DNA from: an uncultured Slackia sp.
GTDB taxonomy: Bacteria > Actinomycetota > Coriobacteriia > Coriobacteriales > Eggerthellaceae
Length of the DNA: 38,471 bases
Direction of reading: 5' to 3'
Assembly: GCA_900553775.1 (NCBI GenBank)
Contig: USEZ01000005.1
Location: forward strand, 1 to 38,471
A program made the position numbers and the translations under genes. The notes under the pieces are model-generated. The model saw nothing but the letters and a program-made list of their open reading frames with translations, had not been told where the DNA came from and made no database searches. Shown here in pieces: positions 8,109-16,181 of the stretch; the stretch's first letter is position 1, and the number at the start of each line of letters is the position of its first letter.

Positions 8109-8483
8109 ATGAAGGCGAGATTCGTGCATCGCTGCACCCATGTTCTCGATAAGGAAAAGACCATCGCGTTTTACGAGCAGGCGCTCGGCATGCGCGTCGT
8201 GCGCGAGATGGGCCCCGAAGACGGCTCGTGGTCGAACACGTATATGGCCAACGACGAAGCGCCGTTCGAAATCGAGCTCACCTGGAACCGCGGCCGCGTC
8301 GAGCCGTACGACAACGGCGGGCGCGACGTGCATATCGCCTTCGAGGTGGACGATTACGAGGCGGCCCATGCGCTTCACGAGAAGATGGGCTGCATCGTGT
8401 TCGAAAACCCGCGCATGAACCTGTATTTCATCGCCGATCCCGAAGGCCAGTGGATCGAGATCTATCCTGCGGGGCAATACTGA
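8109..8483 (+). CDS. gloA: Glyoxalase I-like (lactoylglutathione lyase / VOC family) protein
   Basis: 124 residues, one glyoxalase/VOC domain. The start at 8109 is preferred over the ATG at 8103 because AAGGAAGG ends only at 8102, giving six bases of spacing. The four metal-binding positions of glyoxalase I are visible: His near the N-terminus (FVHRCTHVLD), Glu in FEIELTWN, His in DVHIAFEV and Glu in WIEIYP. The enzyme isomerises the hemithioacetal of methylglyoxal. Because Actinobacteria-like organisms often lack glutathione, another thiol or a related VOC substrate is possible. It sits 41 bases before nadE and is probably cotranscribed with it. Confidence 0.85.
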   Translation: MKARFVHRCTHVLDKEKTIAFYEQALGMRVVREMGPEDGSWSNTYMANDEAPFEIELTWNRGRVEPYDNGGRDVHIAFEVDDYEAAHALHEKMGCIVFENPRMNLYFIADPEGQWIEIYPAGQY

Positions 8484-8524
8484 AAGCTGCGGAAACGGAC
8501 GGCCGGCGGAAGGGGGTGCGCATC

Positions 8525-9331
8525 ATGCGTATCGAAGAGAAATATCGCGCATGCGTGGACGGGCTGTCGTCGTTCGCCCGCGGCATCGGCATGACCGATG
8601 TCGTTATCGGCTTGTCGGGCGGCATCGATTCGAGCCTGGTCGCATGCATGTGCGTGGATGCGTTTGGCGCCGACCGTGTGCACGGCTACATGCTGCCGGG
8701 CCCGTATTCGAGCGAGCATTCCCTGGTCGATGCGCAGGAGCTTGCGCTCAACGTGGGAATGCGGGCCGAGCGCATCTCGATCGACGAGCCGTTCTCGGCA
8801 TTCGTCGACGTGCTGGGCGAGCATTGCATCATGGCGCGCGGCCTGGCGGCCGAAAACACCCAGGCCCGCTGCCGCATGGTGGTGCTGATGGCGCTGTCCA
8901 ACGCGCACGGATGGATGATGGTGAACACGGGCAATAAAAGCGAAGCCATGATGGGCTATTCCACGCTGTACGGCGACACGGCAGGCGCCTATGCGCCGAT
9001 CGGCGGGCTGTACAAGACCGACGTGTTCGCGATGGCGCGCTGGATTAACGAGACGGCCCGTGCGAGCGGCGCGGCCGCGCCCATTCCCGACCGTGTGCTC
9101 GTCAAGCCGCCGAGCGCCGAGCTTGCGCCCGACCAGCGCGACGAAGATACGCTGGGCTCGTACGCCGAGCTCGACCGGCTGCTGATCGACTACGTCGAGC
9201 ACGGCATGGGCCGCGAGGCGCTTGCGGCGGCGGGCTACGACCCGGCCGAGGTGGAGCGCGTGACGTCGCGCGTGGACGCCTACGCGTTCAAGCGCGCCCT
9301 CGAGCCTCCGTTTCCCGCAATCGCATACTGA
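8525..9331 (+). CDS. nadE: NAD+ synthase, ammonia-dependent type
   Basis: 268 residues with no N-terminal nitrilase domain, so this is the short ammonia-using form. It makes NAD+ from deamido-NAD+, ATP and ammonia. The PP-loop motif SGGIDSS is at about residues 31-37, followed by family motifs NTGNKSEAMMGY, YGDTAGAYAPIGGLYKTDVF and the C-terminal KPPSAELAPDQRDEDTLG. The start at 8525 follows GGAAGGGGGT. The transcript ends at a strong terminator 31 bases downstream. Confidence 0.95.
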   Translation: MRIEEKYRACVDGLSSFARGIGMTDVVIGLSGGIDSSLVACMCVDAFGADRVHGYMLPGPYSSEHSLVDAQELALNVGMRAERISIDEPFSAFVDVLGEHCIMARGLAAENTQARCRMVVLMALSNAHGWMMVNTGNKSEAMMGYSTLYGDTAGAYAPIGGLYKTDVFAMARWINETARASGAAAPIPDRVLVKPPSAELAPDQRDEDTLGSYAELDRLLIDYVEHGMGREALAAAGYDPAEVERVTSRVDAYAFKRALEPPFPAIAY

Positions 9332-9362
9332 CGGCGGGGCCGCCCGCAGACGGCCCTCGTTG

Positions 9363-9388
9363 AAAAAGGCGCTTCGGCGCCTTTTTTC
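9363..9388 (+). terminator. Rho-independent terminator after nadE
   Basis: AAAAAGGCGC, TTCG loop, GCGCCTTTTT, running into further T and C. The GC core with UUCG tetraloop and flanking A/T tracts makes it effective on both strands. It isolates nadE from the molybdoenzyme cluster that follows. Confidence 0.9.
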
Positions 9389-9407
9389 ATGCATCGCATA
9401 ATCCCAG

Positions 9408-9439
9408 GTGAACGCTTCACGCATTCTGCGTTAGTTCAC
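9408..9439. promoter_or_regulatory. Nested inverted repeats upstream of the molybdoenzyme cluster
   Basis: An outer pair GTGAAC (9408-9413) and GTTCAC (9434-9439) encloses an inner pair ACGCA-TTC-TGCGT (9419-9431). The element lies about 130 bases before the first gene of the cluster and just after the nadE terminator, a plausible operator position. Function is inferred from symmetry and place only. Confidence 0.35.
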
Positions 9440-9569
9440 GATGGGCGAGCGTTCGGCCCCTCTATGCGCATCTTTCACGCAACGCGCGGTTTTCGCCGCG
9501 TCCGATGCCGTCTTAGCGTGTGCTCAACGCGGAAGCGTCATGTTCGAAGCGATGCGCAAGGGGGACGTT

Positions 9570-10349
9570 ATGGGCGATCGTGTATCACATGCCTCGGCGT
9601 ACGACCACGATGTTTCATGGGGCGATGCCGACGACGGTTTCGAGCAAGACAACGGGATGCTCGACCCGGCCGAAACGGATATAGGGCTTGCGGCCGATGC
9701 CGACGTTTGCGACCTTGCCGGGGCCGATCGGCTCGATCTTCTCGAAAAGGCGGTATGCCGCCATCCTTTGAACAGAGAGCTTTTATACAAGGCTCTCGAA
9801 CTCTGCTTCGATCCGCAGGAGCTGGGCGCCCTTGAGCGGGAAATGCTTTCGCTTCCCGAGGCGGCCCGCGCAACCCAAGATCCGTATCATCTCGCATGCC
9901 TTCTCGAATCCGTCGGCGGATTGCGCCGTATCGAGCTCGATGAAAAAGGCGCCGAAGTCACCTATTCGCAAAAACAGAATCTTACAGAAGAAGAGGCGGA
10001 CGACCTCGTCGCATCCGTTCTGTTCGAAACGACCGACGGGGGCAGGCTGTTCGTGCGCCTGCATGACCCGCGCCGTCGTTTCGCGGAACTCGTCGACGCC
10101 GAGCCGAATCGCAGGGACTCCTACATCGAGCTGCTCGGATTCTGCGGCGAATCGCCTCGTTCTTATGCGGAAGTGGAGGCGATGCTTCGCGGTTGCGGGG
10201 CGTTGGCGCCCGATCGGGCGTCCGGCCTGCCGGTGCAGCCGAGCGTGTTCGTCGACAAGCTCGAGCGTGCGGGAATTCTCGTGTGGCGCGACGGCTGGTC
10301 GTTATCGGACGAGGGGAGGGGATGTCTGGCCGCTTTGAAGGACGAATAA
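9570..10349 (+). CDS. Winged-helix-like protein preceding the molybdoenzyme (unknown function)
   Basis: 259 residues. The start at 9570 is chosen for AAGGGGGAC seven bases upstream; a longer frame has no ribosome site. The N-terminal 55 residues are acidic and probably flexible. The middle is helical. The last 60 residues (SPRSYAEVEAMLRGCG, then SVFVDKLERAGILVWRDGWSLSDEGRG) read like a winged-helix DNA-binding fold: recognition-helix-like segment, a short wing and a terminal helix. There is no signal peptide. It is 29 bases from the oxidoreductase gene, so it is probably cotranscribed with it; a regulatory or maturation role is an inference. Confidence 0.6.
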   Translation: MGDRVSHASAYDHDVSWGDADDGFEQDNGMLDPAETDIGLAADADVCDLAGADRLDLLEKAVCRHPLNRELLYKALELCFDPQELGALEREMLSLPEAARATQDPYHLACLLESVGGLRRIELDEKGAEVTYSQKQNLTEEEADDLVASVLFETTDGGRLFVRLHDPRRRFAELVDAEPNRRDSYIELLGFCGESPRSYAEVEAMLRGCGALAPDRASGLPVQPSVFVDKLERAGILVWRDGWSLSDEGRGCLAALKDE

Positions 10350-10378
10350 GGGTAACGATTGGAATCGAAGGAGGAATG

Positions 10379-13183
10379 ATGCAGGAAACAACTTGGACGC
10401 GTCGTTCTTTCGTGCAGGCCGCCGCTCTTGCCGGCGCCGCTGCCGCAATCGGCGTTTCGATGCCGAATTCTCTTGTGGAGACCGACCCCGCCTATGCCGA
10501 CGAGCCCGTTGAAACGAAGGTCGTCAAAACGTCGTGTCACGGATGCATCCAGATGTGTCCCGCCCGGGCGTATATCGAAAACGGCGTCGTGGTGAAGCTC
10601 GAAGGCGATCCAGATGCGCCGGTGAGCCGAGGCTCGTTGTGCTTGAAGGGCCTCAACCAGCTGCATACCATGTACAGCCCTCGTCGCGTCTTGCATCCCC
10701 TGAAGCGTGCAGGACAGCGCGGCGAGAACAAATGGGAGGTCATCTCCTGGGACGAGGCGCTCGACTTGGCCGCCGAGCAGATCACGAGCACCATCGACAA
10801 ATACGGGCCGTATTCGTTTTTCGCCAGCGTCGGCGGCGGCGGATCCTATTCGTTCATGGAGGCCATGACGCTTCCGATGGCTTTCGGATCGCCGACGGTG
10901 TTCGAGCCGGGCTGCGCCCAGTGCTACCTTCCCCGCTACGCCATGGCGAAATACATGTACGGCGGCAACGACCAGTCGATCGCGGACAATGCCGTGCAGG
11001 AGATTTTCAAGGTCGAAGACAACAAGGCCGATACCGTCGTGCTTTGGGGCGCCCAGCCTTCGGTGAGCCAGACCGCAGAGTCGGGCCGCGGCATGGCCGA
11101 ATTGCGGGCGAAAGGAGTCAAGACGATCGTCGTCGATCCCAACTTCAGCCCCGATGCGCAGAAGGCCGACGTGTGGCTTCCCGTCCGCCCCGGCACCGAT
11201 ACGGGCCTGCTTTTGTGCTGGTTCCGCTACATTTTCGAGAACAAGCTGTATAACGAGCAATTCACGAAATTCTGGACGAACCTTCCGTTCTTGATCGACC
11301 CCGATACGAAGCTTCCCGTCAAGGCCGAAGAGCTGTTCGACGATTTCGTCTCTCCGACGCCCGCGAATACGCCCGCCTACGTTTGCCTCGACGCATCGAC
11401 GGGGGAGCCGAAGCCCTTCGTGTTCTCGCTTCCTGAAGACGCCGAGGTCGACCCCGAAATCTTCGCGACGGTTGAAATCGACGGCAAGCAATACAAATCG
11501 GCCGGCCAGATTTACAAGGAAGAGGCCGATCCTTGGACGCTCGAGCGTACTGCCGAGAATTGCTGGCTTCAGGCCGACAAGATCGAAGAGGCCATCAAGC
11601 TTTACACGAGCGCAAGCGTGGCGGGCATCGCGAACGGCGTCGCATCCGATATGACCGAATCGGCGAGCCAGGTTCCGCTCGGATGCATGGGCCTCGATGC
11701 CATCATGGGCTACGTGGACATTCCCGGCTGCACGATGACGCAGTACGGCACGGGCGTCGTGGCCAACCCCGTCAGCCGTCCTGTCACCTACCATAACGGT
11801 TTCGACGGCATGTTCTCCGATATGTACGGCTGCGGCGCGGTCGTGGGCTTGTCGGACGAGGAAAACGCCGAGCGCATCGCTTCGTTCGATCCTGCGGTGC
11901 AAGAGCAATTCGGCAGGCTTTTGCTCGACCGCTTGGGCATGAAAGACCACAAGGGCCTCTATACGTGGTGCCATTCCCATATCCCCACCGTGCGCGAGGC
12001 GATTGCGACGGGAGAGCCGTTCAAGCCGCGCGTGTGGTTCGACATGTCGGGCAACAAGCTCGCCATGCTCGGAAACGCGAAGTCCTGGTACGAGGTGTTC
12101 CCCGAGATTGATTTCATCATCGGACAGTACCCCATGCTGACATCGTTCCACGTCGAGGCCGCCGACCTGGTGTTTCCCGTTCGCGAATGGCTCGAAGAGC
12201 CTATGGTGAACATGACGCAGCTCAACACCCAATGGCTCCAGAACGAATGCGTGCATATCGGCGAAACGGTCTCGCACAGCATTCCCGCCGCGCAGGTGAT
12301 CGAGCGCTGCAAAGAGAAGTGGGGCGGCACGATGCCGGGCCTGGTTCCGGGCTATATAGGAAGCGCCACGGAGGCCGAGGTGAAAGCGAGCGTCGCCGCC
12401 ACGCTGCAGGCCCCCGGCTGGGACGAGCTTGTCGCCAATACCGACAAATACGTTCCCTATGTGATTCCTCCCGAGGATTACTGGCATTACAAGCAGTACG
12501 AGACGATCGTCGACGACGGCCTTCCGGCGGGGTTCGGAACCGAATCGCGCAAATTCGAGGTGTATTGCACGCTGCTGCTCAAGATGGCGCGTACGGGTTA
12601 TCCGTTCTGCTATCCGTTCGAGCAGGAGGCGTGCGAAGACTACAGCCCGATCTGCACCTATATCGAGCCCGCGGAAAGCCCGCTTGACGATGACGAGTAT
12701 CCCTTCGTTCTCACGAGCGGCCGCGTGCCTTATTTCCACCATGGAACCATGCGCCATGCCGCATTCGCTCGCGAGCTTTTCCCGACGGCGGAGATCCGCA
12801 TCAACGCCCGTACGGCCGCCGAGCTCGGCATCGAGCATATGGACTGGGTGAAGGTGTCGAGCCGTCGAGGCGAGGTCCATGCGCGTGCGTATCTGACCGA
12901 AGGCGTCGCTCCGCGCACGGTGTGGATGGAGCGCTTCTGGAATCCCGAATGCTACGACGAATCGCAGCCGAACAAGACGGCAGGTTGGCGCGAATGCAAC
13001 GTCAACGTGCTCACGAAAAACGATGCGCCGTTCAACGAGGTGTTCGGCTCGTATACCAACCGCGGGTTCACGGTGAAAATCGAGAAGTCGGAAAAGCCTT
13101 CCAACGTATGGGTCGAGCCGCATGAGTTCGAGCCGTTCATGCCGACGCTTCAAGGCGAACCGCAGACGAAGGATGTGTTCTGA
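10379..13183 (+). CDS. Tat-exported molybdopterin (Mo-bisPGD) oxidoreductase, catalytic subunit
   Basis: 934 residues. The start at 10379 (second of two adjacent ATGs) gives the better spacing from GAAGGAGG. A Tat signal TRRSFVQ at residues 7-13, a hydrophobic stretch and an AYA cleavage site near residue 40 place it outside the membrane. The N-terminal [4Fe-4S] motif has Cys at about 53, 56, 60 and 88; LCLKG provides the Lys common in DMSO reductase family enzymes. The Mo-ligand region is EPGCAQCYLPR with Cys179 and Cys182, so a Cys ligand is likely but not certain. The C-terminal dinucleotide-binding domain begins near FVLTSGRVPYFHHG. The family includes DMSO, thiosulfate and polysulfide reductases and the catechol dehydroxylases of Eggerthellaceae; the substrate is not evident. 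The stop overlaps the next start. Confidence 0.92.
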   Translation: MQETTWTRRSFVQAAALAGAAAAIGVSMPNSLVETDPAYADEPVETKVVKTSCHGCIQMCPARAYIENGVVVKLEGDPDAPVSRGSLCLKGLNQLHTMYSPRRVLHPLKRAGQRGENKWEVISWDEALDLAAEQITSTIDKYGPYSFFASVGGGGSYSFMEAMTLPMAFGSPTVFEPGCAQCYLPRYAMAKYMYGGNDQSIADNAVQEIFKVEDNKADTVVLWGAQPSVSQTAESGRGMAELRAKGVKTIVVDPNFSPDAQKADVWLPVRPGTDTGLLLCWFRYIFENKLYNEQFTKFWTNLPFLIDPDTKLPVKAEELFDDFVSPTPANTPAYVCLDASTGEPKPFVFSLPEDAEVDPEIFATVEIDGKQYKSAGQIYKEEADPWTLERTAENCWLQADKIEEAIKLYTSASVAGIANGVASDMTESASQVPLGCMGLDAIMGYVDIPGCTMTQYGTGVVANPVSRPVTYHNGFDGMFSDMYGCGAVVGLSDEENAERIASFDPAVQEQFGRLLLDRLGMKDHKGLYTWCHSHIPTVREAIATGEPFKPRVWFDMSGNKLAMLGNAKSWYEVFPEIDFIIGQYPMLTSFHVEAADLVFPVREWLEEPMVNMTQLNTQWLQNECVHIGETVSHSIPAAQVIERCKEKWGGTMPGLVPGYIGSATEAEVKASVAATLQAPGWDELVANTDKYVPYVIPPEDYWHYKQYETIVDDGLPAGFGTESRKFEVYCTLLLKMARTGYPFCYPFEQEACEDYSPICTYIEPAESPLDDDEYPFVLTSGRVPYFHHGTMRHAAFARELFPTAEIRINARTAAELGIEHMDWVKVSSRRGEVHARAYLTEGVAPRTVWMERFWNPECYDESQPNKTAGWRECNVNVLTKNDAPFNEVFGSYTNRGFTVKIEKSEKPSNVWVEPHEFEPFMPTLQGEPQTKDVF

Positions 13184-13779
13184 TGAAAAGATGTCTTGTT
13201 ATCGACCTCGATCGTTGCTCCGGATGCGATTCGTGCGTCGTCGCATGCAAACACGAGAACGGAATCGATCTGGGAAATTACTGGAACAGAGTGGTGGCGG
13301 TCGGGCCGACGGGGACGTTTCCCGATATCGAGCAGTATTGGCTGCCCGTGCAATGCCAGCAATGCGAAAACCCCCAGTGCGTCCATGTGTGCCCCACGGG
13401 CGCTTCCTATCGCGACGAAAAGACCGGCGTCGTGCTTGTCGACAAGGATAAATGCATCGGCTGCCAGTATTGCATGATGGCGTGCCCTTACGGCGTGCGT
13501 GTCCTCAACGAGAAAACGAAGGTCGTCGAGAAATGCACGCTGTGCAGCCATCTGACCGCCGACGGGTCGGGCGTTCCTGCCTGCGTGCACAATTGCTGCT
13601 GCGGAGCCCGTTATTACGGGGATTTGGACGACCCCGAAAGCGACGCGTCGAAGGCGGTTGCGGCGGCTCTCGCCAAAGACAGCGAGAGCGTCCATCACTT
13701 GCCCGATCCGGGCGACTCGCATCCTGCCACGGTGTATATCCTCTCGAAGAAAACTGCGGAATGGAAGGGGCTGGTGTAA
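13183..13779 (+). CDS. Four-cluster ferredoxin electron-transfer subunit (DmsB/NrfC-like)
   Basis: 198 residues. Four [4Fe-4S] cysteine groups are visible: CSGCDSCVVAC at the N-terminus, CQQCENPQCVHVCP, CIGCQYCMMACPYGV and the CTLCSH...CVHNCC group. This is the standard four-cluster wire that links a membrane quinol-oxidising anchor to a molybdoenzyme. There is no signal of its own, so it should be co-exported with the Tat-tagged catalytic subunit. The ATG overlaps the previous TGA by one base and two bases separate its stop from the anchor gene, so subunits A, B and C are translationally coupled. Confidence 0.94.
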   Translation: MKRCLVIDLDRCSGCDSCVVACKHENGIDLGNYWNRVVAVGPTGTFPDIEQYWLPVQCQQCENPQCVHVCPTGASYRDEKTGVVLVDKDKCIGCQYCMMACPYGVRVLNEKTKVVEKCTLCSHLTADGSGVPACVHNCCCGARYYGDLDDPESDASKAVAAALAKDSESVHHLPDPGDSHPATVYILSKKTAEWKGLV

Positions 13780-13781
13780 CG

Positions 13782-14603
13782 ATGAGCATCCAATGGCCCT
13801 TGCTTGTATTCAGTCTTTTGGCGGGCAGCGGCGGCGCTTTGCTGGCATTTGCGGGCGTCGCGCAGGCGGCCGGCATCGCCAGGAAAACAAGGAGCATCGC
13901 CGTGGCGTGCGCGCTGGCCTTGCTGGTGATAGGAGGATGCGCGAGCGTCGTCCATCTTGCCCAGCCGGCGAACATCATGGCCGCGGCCGCCAATGTGTTC
14001 AGCTTTTCGGGGATTTCCGTCGAGCTGATCATGCTCGGCATCAACGCGGTCGTGTGCGTGGCGTATCTGATAGCCGCCCGAAAAGAGGCGTCGGCCCCGA
14101 CTATGAGGGGAATCGCCGTGGTCGGGATCATCTCGGGCGTCGTTATGACGTTCGTGGTCGGCAACGGATACGTCATGCAGTCCCAGCCGAACTGGAACAC
14201 CGTACTGCTTCCCCTTGCGTACGCGGGCAGCGGCCTTGCGTGCGGCGGGGCTTTGTACTGCGCGCTGATGGCCGCCTTTAAAGAGGCTGCCTCGGAATTC
14301 AAGCCGGTGGGCGTTGTCGCGATCGCGGCTCTCGTCGTTCAGCTTGCGGCATGCGTTGCGTACGGCGTCTCTATCGCTTCGGCGGTCGACGGCATGCTGT
14401 ATTGGGGCGCTTGCGTGGGCATCGGGTCGGTCGCGGCGCTTGCATGCGCCGTATTCGCCCGCAAATCCCCTCTTGCGTGGTGGGGCGTCTTCGCGGCGGC
14501 GTTTATCGGCGGCATAGCCTTGCGAGCGGCCATGTGGATGGTCGGCACGGGATTTCTCGACATGTTCTCCCTTGCGGCGGGCAGGGCGGTGCTCGGCGTC
14601 TGA
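13782..14603 (+). CDS. DmsC/NrfD-type membrane anchor subunit
   Basis: 273 residues with about eight hydrophobic segments and a start MSIQWPLLVFSLLAGSGGAL typical of DmsC-family anchors. This type of subunit binds menaquinol in the membrane and passes electrons to the four-cluster subunit. No haem-binding pattern is obvious. The gene follows its ferredoxin partner by two bases and completes an ABC-type complex. DmsC rather than classical NrfD is preferred from the N-terminus, by eye only. Confidence 0.85.
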   Translation: MSIQWPLLVFSLLAGSGGALLAFAGVAQAAGIARKTRSIAVACALALLVIGGCASVVHLAQPANIMAAAANVFSFSGISVELIMLGINAVVCVAYLIAARKEASAPTMRGIAVVGIISGVVMTFVVGNGYVMQSQPNWNTVLLPLAYAGSGLACGGALYCALMAAFKEAASEFKPVGVVAIAALVVQLAACVAYGVSIASAVDGMLYWGACVGIGSVAALACAVFARKSPLAWWGVFAAAFIGGIALRAAMWMVGTGFLDMFSLAAGRAVLGV

Positions 14604-14727
14604 CGGCGCAAAGCCGTCTGCGGCGTGACGGTATCGATGGTGCGGCATCGGCGTTTCGGGGTCGAGGCGGCAAGCGGGCTCGGCTTCGCTTCGCCGATGC
14701 CGCCGGTTGTGCGGAATGGTGGTTGAA

Positions 14728-15489
14728 ATGGCTTCAGATGCATTGCATGGACAAGGGTGCGCCCTTCAGGCGGCCGACGTGGACGGTTTGCCGCCGTCTG
14801 TCGATTCCGAAGCTGCCCTGGGCGCTGCGCTCAAGGGTCGCTCGGCGTTCTATCGAATGATAGCGGCGCTTTATTTCAAGCCGCTTTCCCAAGAACAGAT
14901 CGACCATATGGCCCAGGCCGACTTTTCCGCCTATAAGGGCATCGACGATTCGTTCGACAAAGGGCTTTCCGACATCGCCCGCGTGCTGTGCAGGCGCAAT
15001 ACGGGCACGCGACAAGACCTTGCCGTCGATTTCACGGCTGCTTTCGCGGGAACGTCGAGCTGGGAAGGGCGCTATGCGGTGCCGTATAAGTCGGTGTTCA
15101 CAAGCGATGAAGGGCTGATGTATCAGGAGGGCTACCGCGAGGTCTTTTCCGCATTCAAGAAGAATTGCGTCCGCCGTCGCGACGGGCTCGATTATCCCGA
15201 TGACCACCTTTCGTTCATGTGCGAGTTCATGGCGATTCTTTCCGACCACGCCGAAGCGCATATGGGCGCGGGCGAGTGGGCGAAGGTCCGAAAAGACCTC
15301 GAGACGTCGCGCGATTTCCTCGATGCGCACATCATGTCGTGGTTCGACGATTTCTCCGATTTTGCGCAAAAGATTCTCAAGGGCCGCTTCTATCGAGGGG
15401 TCCTCGAGATGACGGAGGGCTTTTTCGAGCTTGACCGCAACGTGATGCGCGAAATGCTCGAGGAGGTGGAGGCAAGGAGGGCGGTATGA
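14728..15489 (+). CDS. TorD/DmsD-family molybdoenzyme chaperone
   Basis: 253 residues from the ATG at 14728; earlier starts at 14716 (ATG) and 14707 (TTG) are possible because no site has a strong Shine-Dalgarno sequence. TorD-family proteins bind the Tat signal peptide of molybdoenzymes and hold the apoenzyme until cofactor insertion. The all-helical pattern, the FYRMIAALYFKPLS start of the domain, the VPYKSVFTSDEGLMYQ stretch and the later FMCEFMAILSDHAEA helix fit the family. It comes 124 bases after the anchor gene and overlaps the next gene by four bases, consistent with a role in maturing the Tat-exported enzyme. Confidence 0.85.
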   Translation: MASDALHGQGCALQAADVDGLPPSVDSEAALGAALKGRSAFYRMIAALYFKPLSQEQIDHMAQADFSAYKGIDDSFDKGLSDIARVLCRRNTGTRQDLAVDFTAAFAGTSSWEGRYAVPYKSVFTSDEGLMYQEGYREVFSAFKKNCVRRRDGLDYPDDHLSFMCEFMAILSDHAEAHMGAGEWAKVRKDLETSRDFLDAHIMSWFDDFSDFAQKILKGRFYRGVLEMTEGFFELDRNVMREMLEEVEARRAV

Positions 15490-16181
15490 GCGGCGAAAGC
15501 ATGAAGGCGGCGAAGACGAAGACCCCTCTGGCGAACGATTCGAGAATCGATTCACGCATCGACTCCGAAAATCGCATGCCGTCGAGACGTTCTTTCGTCG
15601 TCGGAGCCGTCGGCGTGGCGTCTTTGTTTGCCGTCGGCGGCGTCGGCAAGGCCGTTGCGGGAGAAAAGCGGCTCTTGCGCCCGCCGGGCGCCCAGGACGA
15701 ATCGCGTCTCTGGGGCGCATGCATAAAGTGCGACCGCTGCCGAAGCGTGTGCCCCGAGCGCGTGATCGACGTGGCCCATCTCGAAGACGGGTTCGTGAAT
15801 GCGCGGACTCCCGTGATGGACTTCAAAAAGGGCTTCTGCACGTTTTGCGAAGGCGAGTACAGATGCGCGAAGGTATGCCCCACCGAAGCCATACGGCTCG
15901 GATTCGACTCGGGCTGCGACAAGATAGGCATGGCCGTGGTCGATTCGGAAGAATGCCTTCTTTATCGGAGCGGGTCGGGGCGCTGCTCGAAGGAATGCAT
16001 CGCGTCATGCGCGTATGACGCTTTGTCCATCGATGAGGACGGCCGCCTTCAGGTCGATTCTTCCGCCTGCAACGGCTGCGGCGCATGCGAAAACGCCTGC
16101 CCGTCGTCATCGTATGGGTCGTATACGGGCTCGTCTCGGCGAGGCATCAACATCGAGGTATGGGGAGGCGATGAATCGTGA
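15486..16181 (+). CDS. NapG-like Tat-exported ferredoxin
   Basis: 231 residues. A Tat motif SRRSFVVG at about residues 33-40 is followed by a hydrophobic stretch, after an unusually long polar N-terminal region. Cysteine groups CIKCDRCRSVCP, CTFCEGEYRCAKVCP, a third group CSKECIASC and CNGCGACENACP match the four-cluster NapG/MauM ferredoxins. With NapH such proteins form a quinol dehydrogenase that feeds electrons to periplasmic reductases. It overlaps TorD by four bases upstream and the NapH-like gene by four bases downstream. Confidence 0.88.
   Translation: MSGESMKAAKTKTPLANDSRIDSRIDSENRMPSRRSFVVGAVGVASLFAVGGVGKAVAGEKRLLRPPGAQDESRLWGACIKCDRCRSVCPERVIDVAHLEDGFVNARTPVMDFKKGFCTFCEGEYRCAKVCPTEAIRLGFDSGCDKIGMAVVDSEECLLYRSGSGRCSKECIASCAYDALSIDEDGRLQVDSSACNGCGACENACPSSSYGSYTGSSRRGINIEVWGGDES

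Noticed and set aside
10163..13153. A 996-codon open frame antisense to the molybdoenzyme gene
   Set aside because: Long antisense frames are common in GC-rich genes; the plus-strand product has Tat and Fe-S motifs while the antisense product is His/Arg-rich with no domain.
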